From the NCBI RefSeq assembly GCF_000369045.1, contig NZ_KB849790.1:565422-629421 (forward strand): a stretch of 64,000 nucleotides of DNA. The letters are read 5' to 3'. A model generated the notes under the pieces. It searched no databases. It saw only the letters and a list, made by a program, of their open reading frames with translations, and had not been told where the DNA came from. This document shows, piece after piece, positions 34,021-41,003 of this stretch. The position numbers were made by a program, and so were the translations under genes. How positions within the stretch are numbered: the stretch's first letter is position 1; each line of letters begins with the position of its first letter. This DNA is from Acinetobacter pittii ATCC 19004 = CIP 70.29 (GTDB taxonomy: Bacteria; Pseudomonadota; Gammaproteobacteria; Pseudomonadales; Moraxellaceae).

Positions 34021-34377
34021 ATGAAAGGTCAGGTTTTTGCAGCAGATTGTCCATCTAGAAAAATTTTGTTGACACTAACGAGCCGTTGGAGTGTTTTAAT
34101 TTTAGTTGCGCTACGTGATCAACGTTTACGCTTTAATGAATTAAAAAAAATAATTGATGGCATTAGTGAAAAAATGCTGGCACAAACCTTAAAGTCACTT
34201 GAGCAAGATGGTTTTATTTATCGTCAGGATTATGCCGAAGTGCCCCCTCGAGTAGATTATCAATTAACGGACTTTGGTCGAGAAGCTTCCGAACGCCTTT
34301 TTGATTTAACTGATTGGCTTGAAAATAATATATCTCAGTTATTAGAAAAGCAGCCTCGTTCAGACTTAGTTGTATAA
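34021..34377 (+). CDS. HxlR-family regulator of qorB
   Basis: A 118-residue winged-helix regulator of the HxlR family: PSRKILLTLTSRWSVLILVALRDQRLRFNELKK, then GISEKMLAQTLKSLEQDGFIYRQDY. A cysteine near the N-terminus (DCPSRK, position 9) matches the redox-sensing cysteine of QorR/HypR-type members that respond to quinones, diamide or disulfide stress. Divergent from qorB, it is probably the repressor of both genes through the twin dyads. Confidence 0.9.
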   Translation: MKGQVFAADCPSRKILLTLTSRWSVLILVALRDQRLRFNELKKIIDGISEKMLAQTLKSLEQDGFIYRQDYAEVPPRVDYQLTDFGREASERLFDLTDWLENNISQLLEKQPRSDLVV

Positions 34378-34453
34378 GCAAATTTCAGCATATTTAAACT
34401 CGCTTCACGATTGATCATCTAACTTTGATCAACAAATTTAGAGTCCGACTCTC

Positions 34454-35008
34454 TCATCTAAACCCCAGCAAAAAACACTCAAGCACTCTTTCCCGCTCGA
34501 TTGCCCCATCCGAACTTAGAAACTGAATAATTGCACCTTCAATCATATATAAAAATAGCTTAGCGTCTTGAAAGGTAGCATCGGTTTTGAGTTTTATAAG
34601 CTGGCTATAAATTTCATTAAGCAGCCATGTTCTATATCTCACCGCGGTGATATAGGCTTTTCGATACGTCAGTTTCGTTTCAAAAATTGCTTTAAATAAA
34701 AGGTAGTACGTCCCTTCTAAATCGGTGTGTAACAAATAAAGTTTCTTGAGTTTATCCTTCACGCTTGTGTTCTGGTCGTACCCAACAATTGAAACTACTT
34801 TTTCTTTTAAACGTTCTTTTTGCACAATTAGACAGATTTCAATAAATCGTTCTTTCGAATGAAAAAAGTTATAAAAAGTTGCTTTGGTCACTTCACACTC
34901 TTTGACAATTCGGTCGACTCCAACCGTATGAAATCCGTGATGGTGAAATAAATCAATCGACTTATTGATGACTTGTATGGCACGGGAAGAAAGCACTAAC
35001 TTTGGCAT
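34454..35008 (-). CDS. TetR/AcrR family regulator (second copy)
   Basis: A 184-residue TetR regulator starting MPKLVLSSRAIQVINKSIDLF, with recognition helix region CEVTKATFYNFFHSKERFIEICL. It is close to the protein at 53.4 kb along its whole length and more distant from that at 3.4 kb. The long frame opens at 35104, but the N-terminal extension is the untranslated leader, and homology with the other copies starts at ATG 35008. TTACCGTTATAAA precedes it. A conserved terminator separates it from the C4-type RNA upstream, so it should have its own promoter. Confidence 0.9.
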   Translation of the reverse strand: MPKLVLSSRAIQVINKSIDLFHHHGFHTVGVDRIVKECEVTKATFYNFFHSKERFIEICLIVQKERLKEKVVSIVGYDQNTSVKDKLKKLYLLHTDLEGTYYLLFKAIFETKLTYRKAYITAVRYRTWLLNEIYSQLIKLKTDATFQDAKLFLYMIEGAIIQFLSSDGAIERERVLECFLLGFR

Positions 35009-35060
35009 AGTTTTACCGTTATAAATTCTTGTTGTTTCTAAATGAGATACTTTTTGGGGA

Positions 35061-35096
35061 GAAAAAAAGGCACAGCAAAGCCCGTAAGACTGTGCT
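35061..35096 (-). terminator. Terminator of C4-type RNA copy 2
   Basis: Stem GCACAG (35070-35075) with CTGTGC (35090-35095), followed on the minus strand by seven U (35068-35062). The same hairpin is conserved before the TetR gene of copy 3. Confidence 0.8.
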
Positions 35097-35187
35097 TGGC
35101 ACATCTCAAGTTTTATTGTTGATTAAGTTTTAAGACGAAATAATTTAAAGCCTGAAAACCTTACGGCGATCAAACTGCTTTAAACGT

Positions 35188-35244
35188 TTAAGTTGTGTCG
35201 TTATAGCTTTTGGCAAAGGCTGCCAAGAAATAATGGATGTGCAA
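35188..35244 (-). CDS. 18-codon ORF downstream of C4-type RNA copy 2
   Basis: TTG 35244 follows AAAAAGGAG at six bases and opens an 18-codon frame (HIHYFLAAFAKSYNDTT) conserved with the copy at 54.1 kb. The ribosome site is locked in an AACTCC/GGAGTT hairpin. It occupies the place of the P1 antisense-target frame; translation is inferred and uncertain. Confidence 0.35.
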   Translation of the reverse strand: MHIHYFLAAFAKSYNDTT

Positions 35245-35266
35245 AGCCAACTCCTTTTTATTGGGA

Positions 35267-35470
35267 GTTCTGCCAGACATTAGAATTATGGTGGCAGAAC
35301 GGAAGAGGGTTCGCGGACTGGTTTCGACTCCAGCACACCCGAGGGTGTCCCTCTCCCGTCCTACCGCTACGGGAGGGAACGAGATGCACACAAGACTATT
35401 CCTCAGAAGAAATAATCCTGATGTGGTCGAAAAAAGCGGTCCGCGACGACCGACTGGCAATGTGGCCAGC
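35267..35470 (-). ncRNA. C4-type antisense RNA element, copy 2
   Basis: Same architecture as the copy at 4.3 kb, on the minus strand. P1: GTTCTGCC (35267-35274) with GGCAGAAC (35293-35300). P2a: TCGCGGAC (35311-35318) with GTCCGCGA (35439-35446). P2b: TTTCGAC (35322-35328) with GTCGAAA (35427-35433). The CACACCCGAGGGTG hairpin and the ACCGC-loop hairpin (CCCGT/ACGGG) are conserved. The antisense segments differ from copies 1 and 3, so this RNA would have a different target; no complementary ribosome site is visible nearby. Confidence 0.8.
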
Positions 35471-35476
35471 AGGCGA

Positions 35477-35505
35477 AGAATAATATTCAGATCTCTTTCA
35501 GTCAA
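35477..35505 (-). promoter_or_regulatory. Promoter of C4-type RNA copy 2
   Basis: Minus-strand TTGACT (35505-35500), 17 bases, TATTCT (35482-35477). Spacing and position equal those of the other two copies, although the spacer sequence differs. Confidence 0.7.
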
Positions 35506-35625
35506 GCACACAAAATGACATTTGCTTTAAAATAGATCATTAAAAAGTAAGGATAAATAATTAAAATTTATTGTTAAATTGGGGTTTATAAAATGCTTAT
35601 ATAAGATCAAATGACTATGAATATA

Positions 35626-35678
35626 AAATTATTGATGGCGAGCTGACACTATGTATTGAAACACCCGAAGTTAGAATT
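35626..35678 (+). pseudogene. Nudix gene remnant
   Basis: About 50 bases closely match the 3' part of the Nudix gene at 37.46-37.52 kb (AAATTATTGATGG, then TATTGAAACACCCGAAGTT), in the same orientation. It lies between the C4-type RNA unit and the terminator of the MBL gene. The rest of the gene is missing, so this is a scar of a deletion, duplication or insertion. Confidence 0.8.
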
Positions 35679-35681
35679 AAA

Positions 35682-35703
35682 AAATCCCTCATACGAGGGA
35701 TTT
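35682..35703 (-). terminator. Terminator of the MBL-fold gene
   Basis: Stem AAATCCCTC (35682-35690) with GAGGGATTT (35695-35703), followed on the minus strand by UUU; eight bases beyond the stop at 35711. Confidence 0.88.
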
Positions 35704-35710
35704 CCTTTAA

Positions 35711-36721
35711 TCAATTTTGTTTGATAGGTTCAAATTGTCGAATATTAGGATCATATGCTACTCGTGTAACTCCCTTGTCATTAATAACGAAGCTCATTAG
35801 ATCCTGTCCTAATAAGAATCTACCTTTATAATTTTCGCTAACTCTCGAAAGAATTTCTTTCTCACTAGCTCTACCAATATTGCCTTTACTGTATAAAGAA
35901 ATATGTGAAATTACGGCATCTTTAGGTTTGGTTTCGTTGAGTACTTGACCTAATTTCTCAGTATTCGCAAGGTATGAATAGAAGTGTTGTACATAATCTG
36001 GATAAGCTTTTTCAAGTTCACGACTACCAATCGATAAACTATGAACCAATAAATCAACACCTTTCGCTTGTTTAACTAAATTTGAGGAATAAGTTGTATC
36101 GCCAGATAATACAACTGCATGTCCAGCATAATCTATACGGAATCCATAAGCTGGCTCAACATGACCATGATCTACAAGAAAAGCGGTAACCTTTACCCCA
36201 TCTTTATCATAAACAACACCACCTTTTTGCGGTAAAAAGTGATCACTAATTTTAGTAGCTGGCTCATTTGTTTCCCCACCTTTTAAGCGAATTTCATTAT
36301 TGGCGGTGAAAGCTTTCTCAATTCCACGTGCAAAATTATCTATCCCAACGGGCCCATAAATTGAAATTGGAGTTTTACTACGCCCGTCATCAGTCGGTAA
36401 TGGAGCTGATGCATATAAATCAGGGAAGCCTGTTAAGTGATCTGAGTGCATGTGCGTAAAGAAAATAGAATTAATATCTCTTAAAGGAACTTGGATTTGG
36501 TGAAGACGAATAACCGCCCCTCGTCCTACATCGAATAATAATTTTTGATTGCCAGCCTCAACTAAAGTACTCATACCGAATCTATTGATATTAACAATCG
36601 GAGTTCCTGTTCCGAGTAGAGTGACTTTCATTTCACCCTCAGGTGCGGCATTAACAGTATTCATTCCCATGAATATAGTTGTACATAAACCAATTGCTAA
36701 ACGAAAACTTCCATTTTTCAT
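35711..36721 (-). CDS. Exported metallo-beta-lactamase-fold hydrolase
   Basis: An MBL-fold enzyme of about 336 residues with an N-terminal signal peptide (cleavage after TVNA). The zinc motif FTHMHSDHLTG is followed by VDHGHVEPAYGFRIDYAG, SGDTTYS and a C-terminal ISHISLYSKGN. The layout is that of the RNase Z-like/AtsA-type arylsulfatase group, but a signal peptide argues for a periplasmic hydrolase of a small ester rather than tRNA processing. ATG 36721 is preferred to 36733 because the signal peptide then has a normal start. It lies between the second C4 unit and the Nudix gene. Confidence 0.85.
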   Translation of the reverse strand: MKNGSFRLAIGLCTTIFMGMNTVNAAPEGEMKVTLLGTGTPIVNINRFGMSTLVEAGNQKLLFDVGRGAVIRLHQIQVPLRDINSIFFTHMHSDHLTGFPDLYASAPLPTDDGRSKTPISIYGPVGIDNFARGIEKAFTANNEIRLKGGETNEPATKISDHFLPQKGGVVYDKDGVKVTAFLVDHGHVEPAYGFRIDYAGHAVVLSGDTTYSSNLVKQAKGVDLLVHSLSIGSRELEKAYPDYVQHFYSYLANTEKLGQVLNETKPKDAVISHISLYSKGNIGRASEKEILSRVSENYKGRFLLGQDLMSFVINDKGVTRVAYDPNIRQFEPIKQN

Positions 36722-37008
36722 AGTTATATCCATCTGTGAGGTAATTGAGTTATCGATAATTACAGTCGATAAGCAATTTATAATATGGGCTAAGTATTTT
36801 TTATATCCGCATATTCCAAATTTGTATCCAATACAACAAATGATTCAGCTCATTTTAGACAGCTATCACACCAATCTTATACTCACATTGATTATCGAAA
36901 ACATCTTAAGACTTCACATGAAATCTCAGCTAACAACTGTTTAATAGTGCTTCGGCTGAGTATGTCTTAACATATCTAAAAGATATAAGCTTGAAGGCAT
37001 CTGTTGCA

Positions 37009-37629
37009 ATGAATGACTCAGTGAAGTGGTTAGAAACTTTAAATAAAATTACTGGTATTGCTCAAACAGGTTTATATTATTCAAAAGATGTTTATGACAA
37101 AGAACGTTATGAACAACTCTTAGGACATATTGAATATTTATTAGAATTAAAAGAAATCAAAACAGAAAATTTTATTAATAACGTGCTCCAAGATGTAGGT
37201 TATGCCACTCCGAAATTAGATGTCAGAGCAGTTGTTTTTAAAGAAAATAAATTATTATTAGCAAAAGAAATCGGAGATGGGCGATGGTCTGTTCCGGGTG
37301 GATGGGCTGACGTAGGTTACTCAGCATCGGAAAATGCTGAAAAAGAAGTTATAGAAGAGACAGGTTTACGAGTTAAGGCGATTAAGTTATTGGCTTTAAC
37401 AGATAGAACCAAGCACCCACACCCTCCGATGTTTTTACATGTGTATAAGGCTTTCTTCTGGTGTGAAATTATTGATGGTGAACTGACACCAAGTATTGAA
37501 ACACCCGAAGTTGGATTCTTTGGTAGAGATGAGTTACCACCTATTTCTACAGCACGTGTAACAGAAGAACAAATACAACAATTCTTTGATTATTTAGAGT
37601 CAGTACCAGACGTTACTAAGTTTGATTAA
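37009..37629 (+). CDS. Nudix hydrolase (with N-terminal Nudix_N domain)
   Basis: A protein of about 206 residues. The N-terminal 60 residues form the helical NUDIX_N domain (WLETLNKITGIAQTGLYYSKDVYD), and the catalytic box reads GGWADVGYSASENAEKEVIEETG, complete with the metal-binding glutamates. Substrates of this group are ADP-ribose-like or other nucleoside diphosphate compounds. The frame opens with TTG at 36991; ATG 37009, with GAAGG upstream, is the better start. A fragment of a related gene is found 1.4 kb upstream. Confidence 0.9.
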   Translation: MNDSVKWLETLNKITGIAQTGLYYSKDVYDKERYEQLLGHIEYLLELKEIKTENFINNVLQDVGYATPKLDVRAVVFKENKLLLAKEIGDGRWSVPGGWADVGYSASENAEKEVIEETGLRVKAIKLLALTDRTKHPHPPMFLHVYKAFFWCEIIDGELTPSIETPEVGFFGRDELPPISTARVTEEQIQQFFDYLESVPDVTKFD

Positions 37630-37704
37630 TTAAACTTAATGTAAGGCAGATCTCTTATATTTAGAGTTCTGCTGTTAAATTAAGATTGTTAATTATACTT
37701 TTGC

Positions 37705-39123
37705 CTATTTTTTGAAATGGGATAATAGTTTTAAAAAGTCATTTAAAGGCATGGGGCAGCCCCACAAATATCCTTGAAACTCAGTACATCCATTGTTTTT
37801 AAAAGCACTAAATTGTTCATGAGTTTCGATGCCTTCAACTAACACGCGAAGGTTTAAATCCAGTCCAATTTTAATAATGCCAGTGACTAATTTATTACTG
37901 CGTTTATCATCCAACGCTGCCTGCACAAAGCTACGATCAATCTTGATTTGTCTGATGGGCATTTTTTGTAGATAGCTTAAAGATGAATAACCTGTACCAA
38001 AATCATCAAGAGAAAGCTGAACTCCTTGATTAGATAAAAAGTTCATTTTTTCGATCATGCTTACACAATTCGTTAAAGCAATATTTTCAGTAATTTCTAA
38101 TATGAGCCGAGATGGATTGACCTGATATTGCTGAATCAACTCAATCACAGTTTGCTCAAAGTTTGGTTGCATGAAGTGATCAGCACTAATATTAATTGAA
38201 AGTGTAAGATCTTTGGTCTCGGCTTTTTTACTCCACTCTTGTAGAACTTTGCAGGCTTGAGCCAATACCCATTCTCCAATCTCTGGCATTAACCCAAAAG
38301 TTTCGGCTGCTGGAATAAAATCTTTTGTGGGAATATATCCTAAAACAGGATGATGCCATCTTAATAAAGCTTCTGCGCCAATTAGCGTTTCAGAAGCATT
38401 AATTTGCGGTTGATAAAAAAGCTCAAACTGTTCTTTAATAAGCGCTAAGCGTAAGTCTTGCACCATAGTGCTTTCGGTTTGTATCTCTAATTGCATGGTG
38501 TAAATTGAAATACAGATCATGAGCGTAGCGACACAAGTTGCAACCCATCCCCCATGATCACGAATATCTTCAGGTAAAGGTATGGCGCTCTCCAGATTAA
38601 AAGAGCTGCCACTAAAAAATATAAAGCATCCAATCGACAAAAGAATTAAAGCAGCTTGTAAAAAGCTTGGATTTCTACGGTAATTCAAATATCCCAATAT
38701 CGCCCCAGCGGGTAAAAACAATTGAGCCACTTGCGGACGGTCACTTGTAGCGACATCAAAAAATAAGCAAAAAATGACTGGAAAAACAAGCAGAACGACT
38801 TGAGATAAAAGTATACCCGCTGAAATGCGGTTTATATAAATGAGAAAAAGGCTAAAGATGGAGATCAGTGTAAAAAAGATATCCATACCCACAATTAACC
38901 ACATTTTTGCAAATATAAAATATACGGTCCAAAACAAACAAAAAATAATACAAATAAAGATATTTGCTTTTGCTGCGATTGTAAGCTGCTGATCCTTTAC
39001 GGTACGGTAATTTTTTTTGCGTTTTTTAAAGTAAGACGAAGCTATCATAAATAAATCAACCGTAAAATATTTCTTCATAAACCCCAAGCTTGAACAGTGA
39101 TATACCCTGTCAATTTTCACCAA
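37705..39123 (-). CDS. Membrane-bound EAL-domain c-di-GMP phosphodiesterase
   Basis: A 472-residue protein. The N-terminal half has about six hydrophobic helices (residues 45-215, MASE-like) and no GGDEF domain. The C-terminal EAL domain has all main motifs: GAEALLRWHHP (catalytic EAL), LEITENIAL, LDDFGTGYSSLSYL, KIDRSFV and VEGIET. It should hydrolyse cyclic di-GMP in response to a membrane signal and so affect adhesion and motility. It is divergent from the siderophore sigma system but separated by 270 bases. Confidence 0.9.
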   Translation of the reverse strand: MVKIDRVYHCSSLGFMKKYFTVDLFMIASSYFKKRKKNYRTVKDQQLTIAAKANIFICIIFCLFWTVYFIFAKMWLIVGMDIFFTLISIFSLFLIYINRISAGILLSQVVLLVFPVIFCLFFDVATSDRPQVAQLFLPAGAILGYLNYRRNPSFLQAALILLSIGCFIFFSGSSFNLESAIPLPEDIRDHGGWVATCVATLMICISIYTMQLEIQTESTMVQDLRLALIKEQFELFYQPQINASETLIGAEALLRWHHPVLGYIPTKDFIPAAETFGLMPEIGEWVLAQACKVLQEWSKKAETKDLTLSINISADHFMQPNFEQTVIELIQQYQVNPSRLILEITENIALTNCVSMIEKMNFLSNQGVQLSLDDFGTGYSSLSYLQKMPIRQIKIDRSFVQAALDDKRSNKLVTGIIKIGLDLNLRVLVEGIETHEQFSAFKNNGCTEFQGYLWGCPMPLNDFLKLLSHFKK

Positions 39124-39356
39124 TAAAACCTCATGTTTTATTTATTTTTATATGACTCATCTTGAGGTGGGTGTTGTTTTAATTGTGGTGGCACAGTCCG
39201 GTTGTTTAATTGAATAATTTTGTTTTTCAATCACCTTATAATTTTAAAGGATCATCCCCTAACGATACATGTGTCTGCGACTAAGGTACAGGCCCTAAAT
39301 AGCGAAAAATTAGAGCATAAGAATTTTTAGAATATAGAGCCCTCTTTGTTGATATT

Positions 39357-39375
39357 AATAATAATTATCATTACT
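39357..39375 (+). promoter_or_regulatory. Fur box upstream of the iron-uptake sigma gene
   Basis: AATAATAATTATCATTACT matches the 19-base Fur consensus at 14 positions by my count, and lies just before the fecI-like gene, so iron starvation should switch on the three-gene system. Confidence 0.7.
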
Positions 39376-39441
39376 ATTTAAGAATAATTTAACTGTGTGT
39401 TTAATTGCGCTACTCATTGCCAATTTGTGGACTCCGCCGCT

Positions 39442-39948
39442 ATGAACTTCAATGTAGAGAAACAGGTATGGTTTAGCCAAATTTACCGTTCTCAGCAAAC
39501 TACGCTTTTATCATGGTTTAAACACAAAATTCAGCACCATCATCAATCTGAAGACCTGAGCCAGGAAGTGTTTTATCGTGCTTTAAAAAGTGGATATTGT
39601 TTTCAAAAAATTAAGGAACCACAGGCATGGCTTATGGGCATCGCCAAACATGTCATTATTGACCATTGGCGCCGTCAGCATATTGAAAACTTATATCTAG
39701 ACGCCCTACAGCATCTTCCAGAAGAATATTATCCCTCTGCTGAACATGAAGTTTATATTCAAGAAACCCTATATCAAGTTCATTTAATATTAGAAAAACT
39801 ACCCACCCGCACGGCTCAGGTCTTTTTGATGTCTCAACTAGACGGCATGACTTATCGAGAAATTAGTGAAAAAATGAATATTTCTGAAGCTACTGTGAAA
39901 AGAGATATGAAACAAGCTTTTTTGGCTTGTATAGACCTCTATAATTAA
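39442..39948 (+). CDS. FecI-like ECF sigma factor for iron uptake
   Basis: An iron-starvation sigma factor of about 168 residues. Region 2 shows HHQSEDLSQEVFYRAL and EPQAWLMGIAKHVIIDHWRRQ, and region 4 shows LPTRTAQVFLMSQLDGMTYREISEKMNISEATVKRDM. The frame extends to a GTG at 39397, but the domain pattern and neighbouring members suggest ATG 39442; neither has a strong ribosome site. It is followed 30 bases later by the FecR gene and then the receptor, the standard three-part cell-surface signalling unit. Confidence 0.9.
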   Translation: MNFNVEKQVWFSQIYRSQQTTLLSWFKHKIQHHHQSEDLSQEVFYRALKSGYCFQKIKEPQAWLMGIAKHVIIDHWRRQHIENLYLDALQHLPEEYYPSAEHEVYIQETLYQVHLILEKLPTRTAQVFLMSQLDGMTYREISEKMNISEATVKRDMKQAFLACIDLYN

Positions 39949-39978
39949 CCCTTTTCAACGCGCTCAAATTTCTACTGT

Positions 39979-40935
39979 ATGTCAGCTATTAATAAAATTC
40001 CTCCTCATGTTTTAGATGCAGCCGCAGACTGGTTGGTACTTCTACATTCGGGTGAAATGACAGCATTACAGCAACAACAATTTGAGCAGTGGAAAGCCGA
40101 AAAAAAAGAACACCAGCTAGCACTCCAGCAAATGGAAAAATTTAGCCACGGTTTATCAAACCTCGCAGGTAACTTCCCTTCCAAAGCTTTAGTTCAGTCT
40201 AATCAAAAATTTAATCTTGCTGCAAAACGCAATATGCTGTTGAGCCTTTCAGGTTTAGTCATCGTTGGCTTGTCTGCCTATTTCATACCTTGGGAAAAAT
40301 GGCAGTCGGACTATCACACCAAAGTGGGTGAAATTAAAAAAGTATCGTTAAAGGATGGTTCTCAACTGATTATGGCAAGTGATTGCTATGTCGATGTAAA
40401 TTTCACGCAAGAGAAACGTCAGATAAAGCTGATTGATGGGGAAATTTATATTGAAACGGCAAAGGATGCTCAACATCGGCCATTTATTGTCGAAACCAAA
40501 AATGGTTCAGTAGAAGCCTTAGGTACTCAGTTTACGGTTCGTCAAGAAAATAGCGAACAGACCAAAGTCAAAGTCTATAAACATGCGGTAGCCATTGAGC
40601 CAGAGAACGCTTCTAAACGGCAAATATTAAAACAAGGTCAACGTGCTTTTTTTGACGAAAAATATATTTCAAAGTCTCTTCCTCTTGATAACGATCAGCC
40701 GTATTGGACCCAACAACTTTTGGTTGTAGATCAATGGCCACTTCAAAAAGTGCTAGATGAGCTATTTCGTTATAAAAAAGGAAGCTACCATCTCGATGCG
40801 GAATTGAAAAATATAAAAATTTCGGGCGTATTTTCTCTAAAAAATCCTGAGCAAAGCTTAGAAACTTTAGCCTATAGCCATCAACTTGAACTGAACTATT
40901 ACAGTCCCTATTTGTTAAATATTAAAAAAAGATAA
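39979..40935 (+). CDS. FecR-like anti-sigma regulator
   Basis: A 318-residue inner-membrane signal transducer. The cytoplasmic DUF4880 segment (DAAADWLVLLHSGEMTALQQQQFEQWKA) is followed by one transmembrane helix near residues 82-105 and a periplasmic FecR domain (VSLKDGSQLIMASDCYVDVNF, VEALGTQFTVRQE). The C-terminal part (LDELFRYKKGSYHLDAELKN) contacts the receptor signalling domain. It transmits receptor occupancy to the FecI-like sigma factor. Confidence 0.92.
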   Translation: MSAINKIPPHVLDAAADWLVLLHSGEMTALQQQQFEQWKAEKKEHQLALQQMEKFSHGLSNLAGNFPSKALVQSNQKFNLAAKRNMLLSLSGLVIVGLSAYFIPWEKWQSDYHTKVGEIKKVSLKDGSQLIMASDCYVDVNFTQEKRQIKLIDGEIYIETAKDAQHRPFIVETKNGSVEALGTQFTVRQENSEQTKVKVYKHAVAIEPENASKRQILKQGQRAFFDEKYISKSLPLDNDQPYWTQQLLVVDQWPLQKVLDELFRYKKGSYHLDAELKNIKISGVFSLKNPEQSLETLAYSHQLELNYYSPYLLNIKKR

Positions 40936-41003
40936 AAAAATGTGACCCTTTTTTTGATCTGGTTCGACTTATAGAGAAATACACTCCCTGTCGAGAAGAC
41001 CAC

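Larger units (their letters stand above)
34454..35594. repeat. TetR + C4-RNA unit, copy 2 (homologous to 53354-54514)
   Basis: Nucleotide similarity to the third unit runs without a break from the TetR gene through its leader, the terminator and the C4-type RNA to the shared right end TTGGGGTTTATAAAAT (ending at 35594 and 54514). No terminal inverted repeats or transposase are present, so the boundaries look like recombination endpoints. Confidence 0.75.

Noticed and set aside
34454..35594. TetR + C4 unit as an insertion sequence or transposon
   Set aside because: No transposase, terminal inverted repeats or target-site duplications are visible; recombination of a homologous unit explains the data better.
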